Source: Liquidambar formosana (taxonomy: Eukaryota; Streptophyta; Magnoliopsida; Saxifragales; Altingiaceae). Taken from it: a stretch of 64,000 nucleotides of DNA. Positions 1 through 11,646 of this stretch are shown here, piece by piece. The stretch's first letter is position 1. Every line of letters begins with the position of its first letter. Both the position numbers and the translations under genes were made by a program. The stretch is from positions 22,034,013 through 22,098,012 of the forward strand of contig CM077824.1 of assembly GCA_039720395.1 (NCBI GenBank), written 5' to 3'. Under the pieces are notes generated by a model that did not search any database, was not told where the DNA came from, and saw nothing but the letters and a program-made list of their open reading frames with translations.

Positions 1-46
1 TGTACAATACATGGAGTAATCCTACGCTATACAGTACATGATAACA
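1..46 (-). repeat. Copia 3' LTR, cut by window start
   Basis: These 46 bases match 5022-5067 exactly, which is the outer end of the 5' LTR of the same element. On the element strand the LTR begins TGTTATCATG. The rest of this LTR lies left of the window. Identity over only 46 bp suggests, but does not prove, a fairly young insertion. Confidence 0.9.
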
Positions 47-59
47 CCCCCCCCTCAAA
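47..59 (-). other. Polypurine tract of the copia element
   Basis: On the minus strand a purine run (GAG followed by eight G) lies directly before the TGTTATCATG end of the LTR. This is the expected plus-strand DNA priming site of an LTR retrotransposon, just outside its 3' LTR. Confidence 0.75.
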
Positions 60-60
60 C

Positions 61-3000
61 TCAAGTAGGGGTGGGGGAGACCAACTTGAGTTTGGACACT
101 AAATCGAGATGGCGTCCTGGGGAATGAGCTTTGGTGAAGATGTCGGCAGGCTGATCTGTGGAAGAGACGGAGAGGAGACGTACAGTGCCACTGTTAATGT
201 GTTGATGAACGAAGTGACAATCAATTTCTATATGTTTGGTGCGTTCATGGAAGACATCATTGTGAGCAATCTGAATAGCACTGCGATTGTCACAGTACAG
301 AACAGTAGCAGTTGGAAGGGGAACGCCAAGAGTAGCAAGAAGCCAACGAACCCAAAGAAGCTCTTGAGTGGTATCGGCGAGAGCACGATATTCAGCTTCA
401 GTACTAGAACGAGCCGTAACAGTTTGTTTCTTGCTGCGCCAAGAAATAAGAGAATTACCAAGGAAGAAACAGTAGCCGGTGGTAGAACGACGGTCAGTGG
501 GATCCCCTGCCCAATCAGCGTCGGAGTAGGCACGCAGTTCAAGGGGAGAGTCAACGAAAAAATGAAGGCCATGAAAGAAGGTACCTTTAAGGTACCGAAG
601 GATACGTAGAACAGCAGCATAGTGAGTGGACCGAGGTGCAGACATAAACTGACTGACAATGTGAACAGCATAGGCCAGATCTGGGCGAGTAACAGTGAGA
701 TAGACAAGGCTGCCAACTAACTATCGGTACAAGGTAGCATCACGAAGAGGGGTACCATCGAGAGGAGTGAGACGAACATTGGGCTCAAGAGGGGTGGAAG
801 CAGTCTTGCTATCAGTAAGTCCAGCACGGGTGAGTAGATCGGAAGCATACTTGGCCTGAGAAAGATAGTAGCCACGTGAGTCAGAGGAAATCTCAAGACC
901 CAAGAAGTAGTTAAGTGAACCAAGATCCTTCATCTCGAAGTGCTGGCTAAGAAACTGTTTTAGAGCAGAGATTCCAGTAGAATCATCACCAGTGATGATC
1001 ATATCATCAACATAGAGAAGGAGAAGAGTGGTGCCAGAGGCAGTTTGACGAACAAAGAGAGCGGAGTCATAAGGACTAGAGGCAAAACCAAAATCCCCAA
1101 TAACAGAACTGAACTTGGCAAACCAGGCACGAGGGGCTTGCTTGAGACCATACAAGGCACAATGGAGTTTACAGACCTTGTTAGGGGGATGATCATACCC
1201 AGGTGGTGGTTGCATATAGACTTCTTCGCTAAGATCACCGTTAAGAAAAGCATTCTTAACATCCATCTGAAATAACCCCCATTTGCGAACAGCAGCAACG
1301 GCCAGTAAATTTCGGACAGAGGTAAGACGGGCAACAGGTGCAAAGGTTTCTTCATAGTCAATCCCATATTCTTGAGTAAAGTCCTTGGCAACAAGGCGAG
1401 CCTTGTAGCGTTCAATAGAACCGTCCGAACGGGTCTTGATCTTGTAAACCCATTTGCAACCAATAGCAGTTTTGCCCAAAGGAAGATCAACCAAGTCCCA
1501 GGTACAAGTTTTGTGCAAAGCCTGCAATTCATCATCCATTGCTTGCTGCCAAAGAGGATTAGTACGAGCCTCTCGATAAGATTGAGGCTCATGATGTGAG
1601 AGAATACTAGAAAAGCAATGAAAATCACGAAGATGGACTGGCAGTTCTCTTACCCGAGTAGAACGACGAAGAGATGGGTCAGAAGGTGGAACAGGTGGTG
1701 GTGAAGGAGTAGGATTTGGAGCAGAATCGGCGGGCGGGGTAGGCACTGTAGGAGGAACCATAGTTGGTAAGTCTGAACCTGTGTCAACATCATCAGAAAA
1801 TAAAGGAATAGAGGGGTTAGTGGATAAAGAAAGGCTAGAAGAGGTAGGGAGATAAAATTTGGATAAGGAGGAGAACATTTTATGTTCCCAAAATACCACG
1901 TGGCGGGAAATACGAAGGCGTTTGGAGATAGGATCCCAACACCTATAACCTTTGTGTTCTATCCCATAACCCAAGAAGCAGCAGAAACGAGAACGAGGTT
2001 GGAGCTTGGTACGCTCATGGGGTTAAAGCAACACAAAGCAGGCACAACCAAAAACACGAAGAGTATTGTAGGTAGGAGGTGTACCATAAAGCCGTTCATA
2101 AGGAGATTGATTGGCAATGACAGGAGAAGGAATGTGATTGATAGTGTAAACAGCTGTGAGTGCAGCTTCTCCCTAGAAAGGCTCAGGACAGGAGGAAGAT
2201 AGAAGAAGAGAACGAACAGAGTCCAAAATGTGACGATGTTTGCGTTCAGCACGACCATTTTGCTGAGAGGTGCCTGGGCAAGAACGATGAGGAAGGGTGC
2301 CTTGCCGCTGAAAAAATTTGAGAAAGTCACTGTTGCGATACTCCATAGCATTATCTGCACGAAAGATTTTAATGGTACGCGAAAACTGAGTGGTAATCAT
2401 GTGGGCAAAGTTATAGTAAATCTGTTTCAGTTCATAGCGATGCTGCATAAGATAAATCCAAGTAAAACGAGAATAATCATCAATGAAGATAACAAAATAC
2501 TTGGACCCACCCATGGTGGTGGTAGGAGAGGGACCCCAAATATCAGAATGAACTAAATCAAAAGGGGCATCTGAAACAGAATCACTATTAGAAAAAGGTA
2601 ATGCAGGTTGTTTACCAAGTTGACAAGATAAACAATCATCATATTTATTTATTACAGGACCCAAAATACCACTAGAAGCTAGTTTTTGTAAACGACTAAA
2701 AGAAACATGTCCTAAGCGAGCATGCCAAAGAGTTAAAGAGGAGGGAGTGGAGGCAGCAGCAGAATGAGCTGGAGGGGTAAGGCGTGATGGAGGGTGGAGG
2801 TTGACCAGTTCAAATAAACGTCCAACTTTACGGCCGGTCCCAAGCGTCTGCCTCGTCTTTGGATCCTGCACAAGACAACCAGTGGAAGAAAAGGTAACAT
2901 TAAGACCAAGTTCACAAAGTTGACCCACAGAAATAAGGTTTAAAGTAAGTTGAGGGATGAAATAAGTATCAGGAAGAGACACTTTGGAGTTAGAGATTTG

Positions 3001-4209
3001 GCCAATGTGATGAACATGCATATGGGAGCCATCAGCAGTATGAATAGCAGGAAGATGGGAGGTAAGAGCTTTAGTGGTGAAAAGAGAGTTATCAGAGGTC
3101 ATATGATTACAGCAAGCAGAATCAAAATACCAAGAGGAAGTACCTGGTGTGACGGAGAGAGCAGTAGGAGGAGGATTACCAGAAGTAGAGAGGACCTGTT
3201 TGAGAAGAGCGGTAAGGTCGGCATGAGAAAGAGAAGAAGTGGGAGAAGTAGGTGGAGAAGAATCCTCAGTAGCAACAGCAGCAGTGAAGCGATGGTGAGG
3301 CTTAAACCTGTTAGACCTGGATGAATTGCTTATGGAAGGGTCATGTCGAGGTTGTGGGTTTGGATTGCGGGGACAATCATTTAAGAAATGGCCTGGTCCG
3401 CGCTTATGACAGTGCTTGCAGACTCGAGTAGGACAGTGAAGCAAAGTATGGTCAGGCTCATGACAGAACTTGCAGCCTGATAGAGAGGGACGTCCAGAAG
3501 GAGGAGTAGCCAGAGCAGTGTGAGTCGGTGCTGAGGGAGTTGCAAGAGCAGATTCAGTAGAGGGAGGAAGGCGAGTGCAGCGACGAATCTCATATGCAAC
3601 AAGTTCGGAAACAGCACTTTCCAGGGTCGGTAATGGAGTGCGATGAAGCAAAATGGCACGAGTAGGTTCAAAGACATCATCCAAGGCCATCAAAAAATGG
3701 ATCAGATGCTGCTGATTTCGGTAGCTGAGAAACTTTGTCGCATCCTGAGAACAGCTCCAAGTCGGTTCTGAAGCGGCCAATTGATCCCAAGGGGCCTGCA
3801 TACGGGAGTGGAAACTGTCTATTGCTTCTCCTGGTTCTTGACGCATGCGATGGAGTTGGTCTAAGAGTTGGTACTGATGAGAGAGACCAGCAGTGGTGTA
3901 GCGGTCAGCAAGGAAATCCCAAGCAGCCTTGGCGGTTTCAAAACGGCCAAACTGCATACCGATGGATGGAATAGAAGTACTACGGAACGCGGAGATGATC
4001 TTCTGATTCAAACTGTCCCACTCTTCAAGACGATCCACAAATTTGGCGTCAAGTTCTTCTGGCCCTTTCTTTGGTTCAATGATATCACCCGTGACAATTC
4101 TCCAGAGTTTGTGACCCCGAAGGTAGCCAGACATAGCTTGAGCCCAAAGAACATAATTCTGGCCATTTAAGACCAGAGGGATATTGACAGCAAGCTCTGA
4201 ATTATTCAT
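61..4209 (-). pseudogene. Ty1/copia gag-pol polyprotein with three in-frame stops
   Basis: One reading frame of 1,382 codons runs from ATG at 4209 to TGA at 61-63, a normal length for copia. Seen in order: a gag domain (residues about 10-220); two zinc knuckles (CX2CX4HX4C at 246-259 and a variant CX2CX6HX4C at 264-279); an aspartic protease near residue 363 (DSA where DSG is usual); the HHCC pre-integrase region and integrase core (about 490-690); reverse transcriptase with YVDD; and a C-terminal RNase H (SDADWAG motif). The frame never shifts, but stops interrupt it at 2173-2175 (codon 679, integrase), 2023-2025 (codon 729) and 721-723 (codon 1163, between RT and RNase H). The element therefore cannot make a full polyprotein itself. 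It could still be mobilised in trans because LTR, PBS and PPT look sound. I do not assign a copia lineage. Confidence 0.93.
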
Positions 4210-4851
4210 AACTGCACACTCGGAGTGGAATTAGACAAAAAGGAGCTCAAAAATGAATTCAGAGGGCTGAAAATACCTAAGAATGACTGTTTGTTTGCTG
4301 AAAATAACTTAAAAATGGAGAAAATGGAGAAAAACAGCAACCGGGTGTATTAGGGCTGACGTGGCAGGATGCTGACGTGGCAGTAGAGTTGGCACTGATG
4401 ACATGGCAGGTGACGTGGCACTGATGACGTGGCATTGATGACGTGGCAGGTGACGTGGCAGGTGACATGGCGCTGATGTGGCGCTGGCGTGCTGTTGACG
4501 TGTGCTGCTGACGAAGCGCTGGGTGGCGCGTGCGTGGCGCTGACGTAAGCGCTGATGACGCGCGGCTGACGTAAGCGTAGCTGAGGAAGATGGCACGTGG
4601 TAGCGCATGATCGAGCAGGGTGCGAGTAGATCTGACGCGCCTGCTGTGTGGTGGTGCGTGCGGGCGCGTGGGGCGTTTTTCGGTGATCTAGTTGCCGGCG
4701 TTTTGTAGATCGGAGAGAGATGAGTCGATTGGATGTGGTGCAAAGGTTGGGTGATGGGCAGAAGGCACATGAAAAAAAAATAAAGAAGCTTCGGGCTTGG
4801 TCGTCACCGGAAATGGGAGAAAAAAAAAAGAACTTCAGAGGACCAAACTGT
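4210..4851 (-). other. Copia untranslated leader
   Basis: This is the 640-bp stretch between the PBS and the gag start. It holds the TGACGTGGCA array (4357-4460) and a GC-rich GACGC/TGACG-rich segment to about 4580. ORFs here are short and repetitive, and I do not regard them as genes. Confidence 0.7.
4357..4472 (+). repeat. Array of TGACGTGGCA decamers
   Basis: Six perfect TGACGTGGCA copies start at 4357, 4373, 4411, 4425, 4439 and 4451. Two TGACATGGC variants start at 4399 and 4463. Spacing is 12-16 bp except for a 38-bp gap that contains one of the variants. TGACG and ACGTGGC are known plant bZIP cores (as-1-like and G-box/ABRE-like). In this element the array lies downstream of the LTR promoter, inside the transcribed leader. 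Confidence 0.85.
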
Positions 4852-4863
4852 GCTCTGATACCA
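4852..4863 (-). other. Primer binding site (initiator Met tRNA)
   Basis: The minus strand reads TGGTATCAGAGC, the usual plant copia PBS complementary to initiator methionine tRNA. It lies 3 bp inside the 5' LTR end. Confidence 0.9.
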
Positions 4864-4866
4864 TAT

Positions 4867-5067
4867 TGGATTCGACAGAGAAATGGAGAAAGGAAAAGTG
4901 GGTAAAAACACTTGTATTCAATGTGTATAATACATGTATACAGAGACCTATATATAGGTATAGAGAAGGGAATAATACCGGCATATTCCATGAATATGCT
5001 AAGAATATTCCTAGGTATAGCTGTACAATACATGGAGTAATCCTACGCTATACAGTACATGATAACA
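4867..5067 (-). repeat. Copia 5' LTR (201 bp)
   Basis: The LTR is bounded by TG...CA on the element strand, from TGTTATCATG at 5067 to ...GAATCCA at 4867, next to the PBS. A likely minus-strand TATA element (CCTATATATAGG) is at 4948-4959. The right-hand target duplicate should begin at 5068 (CTTAA); its partner is outside the window. Confidence 0.9.
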
Positions 5068-5451
5068 CTTAAAATATGTGAAAAGGTAGAACATAGTTAA
5101 TAAAAATAAATAAATAAATAAGAAGAAGTAATAGAAGAAGAGCTATAACTAAAAAATATATATATATAAAAAATGAGTAAGGGTCTTTTTGAAAATTCTC
5201 CCAATTTTTTATGGACCTATACATTTGGTTTTTTATTTTTGTTTTTATTTCTGGATAATTGATAATGAACTTACAAAATATAAAAGTTAAAAGAGAATAA
5301 CAAAAAAAAGAAGAAGAAAAACAAGAAAAAGATCGGAGGATTTAACTGGGAGAGAGGCTCTTGCGACCAAAGAAAAGGGATAAAAAAAGACCAGCGACCG
5401 TCGGCAACAACTCCAAGAGGCGATCACTGCCCGACACTAGATCTGAAGGAA
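5068..5451. other. AT-rich intergenic DNA
   Basis: A- and T-rich, with (AT)n near 5155-5170 and AAG-rich tracts. From about 5330 the composition becomes GC-richer and leads into the possible exon at 5452. I see no gene. Confidence 0.5.
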
Positions 5452-5523
5452 ATGAACTCGTTGACGGTCAATGGCCTAGATGACAGCAACGACCCCAGCA
5501 AGGATGGCGGCAGCAAGTTCCAG
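5452..5523 (+). other. Possible orphan first coding exon
   Basis: An ATG at 5452 opens 24 codons of balanced, protein-like sequence (Asp/Ser/Gly-rich) that end at a good splice donor, CAG|GTATGT, at 5523/5524. The preceding 120 bp look like a 5' UTR. Beyond the donor the DNA becomes pyrimidine-rich and then AT-rich, and I find no following exon. It may be a captured or stranded gene fragment. I do not recognise the protein. Confidence 0.25.
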
Positions 5524-5649
5524 GTATGTAAAGTGTCTTCGTTTTCTTCTCCTTCTCCTTCTCTGACAATGGCTGCTGCTTCTTTTTCTTCTTCTCCTTC
5601 TTTGACAACAGCGAAGACGACACATCATCTCTTTTTCTTCTTCTCTTAA

Positions 5650-6579
5650 GTCAAACTTAGTCAATATATCTTATCGATACATTGATATATCGACTATATC
5701 ACCTCAATAATTTGTGAAAAATTAACGAAATTCATGGAATTTTCCAATAAACTCGATATCTCGTCGACATGGACTAAAATATCCACGACATATTGGTGTA
5801 TTTGTACCCCTCGATACGATATTTAACTGACATATCTTTTTTGTAAAATGTCTTTACAATATTATCGATATCTTCAATATCATTGATAAAATCTTGATAT
5901 ATCTTGATATATCCATAACATTTTTTTTTTGTTTTTTTTTGTTTTTCACATAGTATCGCCAATATATCAAATATATTGATGATATATCGATGATATTGAA
6001 ATATTCATTTTCTTGTTATCATGTCAAAATTATCACATCTTACTTATTAAATATTAATTTATATAAATATTCCAATTATATTAATGGCTTAAATTAGTAT
6101 TATGAAATAACATCCTTCATTTACTCTCTTAAAATATTTGTTCTTTTGCTTTGCTTAGCACACTTTTTATAGTTTACACAATACATACTAGTCTCATACT
6201 TTATACTTTACACAATATTTTACGTAATATTTTAATTCTAAACTATTATTTAGAGTCTAAATCATTGTTTCCAAAGTTTCAATGAAAATATACTTGTTTA
6301 ACTAACAAATCCATCATATCTTTAAATTGAAATAAAATTTTTTAATATATCCATCAATATATCCGATATCTCTGTATTTTTGAACTCTTGATATATCCGT
6401 CAATATTGATATTTATGTGTTCTTGCTCGCCAATATATTATTCGATATATGTCAAAAATATAGCAGTAGGAAATCATATCGGGGGTCGCTGATAGATCGA
6501 TATATCAGCAATATGTTGGCAATATTTTCGATTTTTAAGTCCATGACCCTACCCCTACCCAAGTCTATCTTTCTTTCTT

Positions 6580-6620
<41 letters not shown>

Positions 6621-6934
6621 GAAAATTTCAAACCCTAACGTTTGGAAAAAATCTATGAAAAGACATGCGTCGAAAATTGATTAAAAATTGACTCTCGTTT
6701 TGATGCATATATTCTCTCTCCAATTGAAATTTGAAGCACTTGTATTTTTTACTGTATTTTTAGCCTCTACTATCATAACCATAAGCATAATGAAGTAATA
6801 CTCCGTATCACAACTGACATAAGTTTTTCTCACTTCAAGGAGGGATAGAGATACTAAGGCTATAGGTTCTAAATGTTCATTCGAGCTTGGAAAATCAAAA
6901 CAAATAGTTTCCACTTTTTGATAGATCCTATTGA
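5650..6934. repeat. AT-rich region rich in GATATATC-like motifs
   Basis: From about 5660 to 6540 the sequence carries many ATATCGATAT and GATATATC variants, often self-complementary. It then has a pure T run (about 6581-6619). It probably derives from an old repeat. I see no gene and cannot place ends. Confidence 0.45.
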
Positions 6935-7523
6935 GCAAGGGTGGTTCTAGGCAGGTTGAGGAGAGGACCGCCCCCCGGGGGGGCCTCGATATCTTTTATT
7001 TTTTATTTTTTTAAATTGTGAACTTATATACAAATTTTAAATAGATTTGTAAATTTTTCTCCTATGATTTTTACTTTCGGGTTTAAAGGAGAGCCCAATG
7101 AACAATTGGGGTACATAATAGGTGTTGCCCATCTCTATTCCCATATATTGGGCATTGGGCTAGATAATAGGTGTAGCCGATCTCCCATCTCATAACTTCT
7201 TCCTCCCTACACATGGACTTGGGAATATTCTTGGATCTTATGAATTTAAAGACTTATGAATTAATAAGGTGAAAAAAATGAAATCCCTTGATCCTAACCC
7301 ATGTATATATAATTATATATTATACACACAGACATACTCATTTGTTGTTGGAAGCCCAATTTATACTCATTTCTTTTCATTATTGTATCTCTACTATATA
7401 TATATATATATATATATACTTTATCTTTTTATTTGTGCTAATTTGTTTTCTTTCAATTCGTACTGATCTTTCTTGTATTCATTAGCTGTTTCTCCTACTA
7501 TAGCATTCTGGCTCCACCCTTGC
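6935..7523. mobile_element. Possible hAT-like element remnant
   Basis: The ends are GCAAGGGTGG (6935-6944) and its inverse CCACCCTTGC (7514-7523). The right end continues as GGGTGGAGCCAGAAT on the minus strand, close to the GGGCGGAGCCAGGA ends common in plant hAT-like elements. A G/C run (CCCCCCGGGGGGGCC) follows the left end. No clear 8-bp target duplication is visible, so this remains tentative. Confidence 0.35.
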
Positions 7524-8285
7524 CACCGATTGTGTCTTTATCAATAAGTCAAAAGAAGTCTAAAAAATCCTTAAAAATAGATGTAGTATGTACACATTGG
7601 AAACCGAAATCATAAACCCCTACAGTATCATAGCCAATAAAATTAAAAAATGCGACCCTAACATGTAAAATATTTAAGATGCATACTCTCCTTTTTTCTT
7701 TTTCTTTTTTATCAGCAAATCGGAATAATATATCCATTTACAGAACAGAAAAATAGAGATGCATCGTTGCTATACTTCTCTATACACTATATATATAAAT
7801 AGACGTTTGGTGTAACATAGTGATGCCGCATATTATTATGTAGAAAAATAATTTTTTTAATAATTTTTTTCGTCATTTCTTTTCTTTTTCTCAGTCCCTC
7901 CCTTTCTCCCAACTTTTCATCTTCTCAAATCTCAAGGTTGAAAAAATTCTACCATTTCCCTTTAAATACAAAATTTTCTTTTTCAATTGAACCAAGATCA
8001 CATTCTAGGTAGTTAGTTTATATCTCTTGGGATAGAATCGGGAGCTCATATAAAGCACTTCATGATCTTAAGGAGCAGCAAGGACTACAAGGACACAATT
8101 TTCCATGACCAATTCTCTACGCAGTTACTTTCATACTTTACGTACAAGTAGGGCTTGATTAAAACTAGGATTTAGTACTTATTGCATATTATCTGCAAAC
8201 CAACGGAAGAGCCACAATTGTGAATAGAATTGGGGACCTTGTTAAGATGCTTTATAGGTGATGATATTTTCTTTGGAATCAAATT
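7524..8285. other. AT-rich intergenic DNA, nothing recognised
   Basis: Low-complexity AT-rich sequence with short poly-T/C tracts. No coding, RNA or transposon signature was found. Confidence 0.5.
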
Positions 8286-8470
8286 TTTTTTCTTTTTCTT
8301 TTTCTTTTTGATGCATGAAAAAGGGTCAGAAGGGGCGGGTGGCAGTCTGGCACCCTAAACCGTCAGGGCAACCCATTGAAAAAGAGTAGTGAATTCATTA
8401 GGGAGGGAGTTGGGACTCGAACCCACACACAAGTAAATGGCGATAGGGCCACTGACCATCCCACAGCTCA
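8286..8470 (-). mobile_element. tRNA-derived SINE-like element
   Basis: Read on the minus strand, an A-box-like segment (TGGGATGGTCAGTGG, 8449-8463) is followed about 25 bp later by a good B box, GGGTTCGAGTCCC (8412-8424). The body is about 100 bp and ends in an A-rich tail (T/C-rich on plus, 8286-8311). This is the layout of a Pol III SINE. No target duplication was identified, and it does not fold as a functional tRNA gene. Confidence 0.5.
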
Positions 8471-8698
8471 AGAAGAAAATACGGGTCTTAGATAATAACT
8501 TGGTATTTGCAAGTAGTAACGAGCATCAAAATCATCTTGTTAAATACAAGGGGTCACTCAATTTCTAACAGAAGACAACTTCGAATTAATCAAATCCAGA
8601 CTTGTATGGAAGGTAGCAAGCCATACAATTACCAAAGTTGGGCCCAAGACCCACTGCTTTCCGCCCAGGCTAAGAGCTCCCAAATTTTCCTTACCTAA

Positions 8699-9641
8699 GA
8701 GCATCCACAATCGATGCGTTAAGATCTTAACATGTTAAAGTAATTTATCCAATCAAAAAGCAACAGGTGGACACTTTAGTTTTGACTAAAGAGACCCAAC
8801 TTCTTTAACATTTGACGTGCTGCAATGGAGTTGTTTGCTCATTCTTTAACTGCTGAAAGTATCCATCTTATCAACTTTTCGTATGATTTGAAAAAACCAC
8901 CAAACGGCTATGGGGCATCCAATAGCTATTTATTGTAAATCTATATTTTAATCCAACGGCTATTAACCCAATGGCTATATTTTATAAATCTATATAATCC
9001 ACTAATTCATCTTCATTGAAATTATTATTTGCATCTCCTTGATCTATTGCCATGTTTGTTTGGTTGGAATGGAATGGGTAAGAATGGAATCTGATTCCAT
9101 GCTCAAACTGATCTGGAATGGAATGAGATTGAAATAAACATTATGAAATGAATATCATTATAATTCACTACTACTATTTGATTCTATTCCCATTTAATTA
9201 TCTCATCCAAACATGTTGTTTTAAATGAATTGGAATGGGATTCCATTCCATCCATTCCATTCCAACCAAACAATCATGGCCTATGTTCATTTGAAATTTC
9301 TTCTAAAATGAATTAATGGCTTCATCGTCGCGATTTAAATATGTGGTTGAAAATGGTTTTCATCAACTGACATGTTCACATGTGATTGTAGGAGGAAAAC
9401 AGCTTTTGATTTCCGTAGTTTGGGAATCCTGTCAACACGAGAAACTGAAAAATAAAAAAAAATTGATTAACAATTCATAACGTGCCAAGGTGGCACGTTA
9501 CTATCTATAGGGGGAAGTTTAATGTCTGACAGGCTTAACACCTTAGTTAGCCTATCCACTGGAGCAACAAAGGCATCTTCTGCCCCTTAAATATAAAGTC
9601 TAACACTAAAAGGACCGGTAAAAGCATCATTGTGGATGCTC
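8699..9641. mobile_element. PIF/Harbinger-type nonautonomous element
   Basis: The terminal inverted repeats GAGCATCCACAATCGATGC (8699) and GAGCATCCACAATGATGC (inverse of the right end, to 9641) match except for one missing base. Both ends are flanked by TAA (8696-8698 and 9642-9644), the 3-bp target typical of Harbinger elements. Length is 943 bp, with no transposase ORF. It contains a second inverted-repeat element at 9049-9280. Confidence 0.75.
9049..9280. mobile_element. Nested MITE with 28-bp TIR
   Basis: The left arm 9050-9077 and right arm 9252-9279 are inverted repeats with one mismatch in 28 (core TTGTTTGGTTGGAATGG). It lies inside the Harbinger-type element and is rich in GGAATGG/CCATTCC. 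A partial target duplicate (CTAT) is possible. No coding sequence. Confidence 0.65.
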
Positions 9642-9644
9642 TAA

Positions 9645-10018
9645 TAGGAGTATGTTAGGGGTTAGGAATTTATAGGCGGAAGATGCCTTTAAAATGAAAT
9701 TGATTAAATTTTTAGAACTAAATTATGTGCTTGGCTACTTCGTTAAAGTTAGAGTTTCTAAAATTTTTCCTATAATTTTAATTTGGAATCTGGGAGGGAA
9801 AATTTTTATCTAGAAATTCTATTTACCTGGCTGGAATTTACTAAACAGCGAATTTTAAAAATGAAATTGCAAAATACCATTTTGCAAATTCCAACTTTCA
9901 AAAAGTTTAACCAAATAAGGAACTTTATGTTTTCAACAATTGTTTTTAACTTTAAAATATCATCATTTAAAAAATCAAGGGTTTTTAAAAAATTTTTAAC
10001 TTCTAACCCAAAAGCAGC
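9645..10018. other. AT-rich intergenic DNA
   Basis: AT-rich, with overlapping short ORFs on both strands that look like chance. Nothing recognised. Confidence 0.5.
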
Positions 10019-10312
10019 GTAAGAATTTGTTTGGTCATCCAAATGAAAATTGCACAATTATTTGAAGGCACAAATTCATCATCTTGAAGGGGATTATTTA
10101 AAAATTTTAGAGTCATCATCACAACTAATGTTAAAGGATCGATTTTAAAAATTCATGAAATATCTCTATTTTGAATTTGTACTTTCATTTGTAATAATAT
10201 CCATCATTTCTTGAATTTTCATATTTAAGATTATGGATTTGTGGATTCAATCCTTTGGAAAACATACTAAAATTGTTTAATTTTCATTTGGATGATCAAA
10301 TGGGTCTTAAGA
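10019..10312. mobile_element. MITE with TCATCCAAATGAAAATT inverted ends
   Basis: TCATCCAAATGAAAATT at about 10035-10051 and its inverse at about 10280-10296 lie within wider inverted similarity of about 40 bp at each end. The element is about 294 bp and non-coding. The superfamily is not determined. Confidence 0.55.
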
Positions 10313-11646
10313 AATTATCACTCATAATTAAAGTAATTTATATTTTAAGTTGTAAATTAAGAACCTATATACTTCTCCAGTCTCTACTAAGGTAATGTAG
10401 CTATACTTCTGTTTCAAGTATTGACTTCTTTAAGGAGCAGCTTATCAAAAACCTTCTTTAAGGAGCAAGTTATTTGCTTATGTTAGAAGTAGATAATTAA
10501 GTCAAAAATTGCCTAGCAAAAAAACTGTCATAAGCAAAGTACTTTCTAGTAAGCAAAAAAGGGTAAAAGGGGGCAACAACTTGTGACGACTTTACTTGGG
10601 CATGGTCATAGTAGTTCCCTTATTTGTTGCAGAATTATTGATGGGAGTGGCCTAGATGGGGCCACTAAGGGGGAAACCATAGAAACTCTCCCAAATCGGT
10701 TGAGCAAGGATAATTTGTGCCTCTAATGCATGAGTAAAATCATTAAAAGACAAATATACATCACGCTACCATCATCTTCAAGACTTGAACCTTTTACTAT
10801 CGAACTTCTTTTAAGTATTGCCTAGTAGGCTAGTACTACTGAATATATAATAGTGACCAAAAATCTTTATTATCTCATATATTATATACTATATCTTTTC
10901 CACACAGTTTTGGGATGAAAAAATTGAACTCATTGCCACTAAAAATGTGTTGGCTGAACACATTTCCGGCCTGGATATGCTTCTGAACTAAACAAGAAGC
11001 TAGCTGGCTGGCTGGCTGGATCCACTGCTTCCTCAAACAGCTAAGAAATAATACCACAAAATTTTGTTGACTCTTTACCAAGGCAGTAGCATTTGTCATT
11101 ATACTAGGGGAGAACACTACAAGGGTGACAATGAAGTTCTTATCTTTTATCCAATAAAAAATTTATAAAAAAAAAAAAAAAAAAAAAAACCAAATTTGAG
11201 TAAAAATGGACAAAAATATCAAGTGAAGGATGTCTCAAAACCCATATTCAAATTTGTGAAGTTTAAAATTTGAGTTTTGCCCCTGGCACTCCGTATCAAA
11301 TTAGTTGGGGAGACTCAGATTCTTATTTAAAAGAGGCTTTTAGAATAAGCTAGAAATTTAAAAAAAAAAAAAAAGATTTTAGTAAAAATTTGAGTCTACC
11401 ATTGGAGTATTCCATATCAGATCAAGATTTTACTCAAATTCAAGTTTAAAAATTTTTAAAAAAAAATAAAATAAAAAAAAAGGATTAAGGAGTGGAGATG
11501 GCCTAAGACCATATGTGGGCATCTGCATCCCTGAAAATTTGATGCTCCTACTTCTGTCTTCATATAAATAAACTCTGATCTATTTGATGCTCAAATTAAA
11601 TTATATAGAAGTTTGCATTGCCAGTTTCCGGAAAACTTTCATTAAC
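10313..11646. other. Intergenic DNA, low complexity
   Basis: AT-rich. It contains a GCTGGCTGG microsatellite near 11000-11020 and pure A runs near 11167-11190 and 11360-11375. No gene recognised. Confidence 0.5.

Noticed and set aside
109..609. Plus-strand ORF over the start of the window
   Set aside because: It is the antisense shadow of the copia RNase H region, which has strong protein motifs on the minus strand.
4277..4770. Minus-strand Thr/His/Cys-rich ORFs
   Set aside because: They are translations of the TGACGTGGCA array and neighbouring GC-rich leader; composition is repeat-driven.
8412..8463. Possible tRNA gene
   Set aside because: A- and B-box-like sequences occur, but no cloverleaf or anticodon arm could be formed; a SINE fits better.
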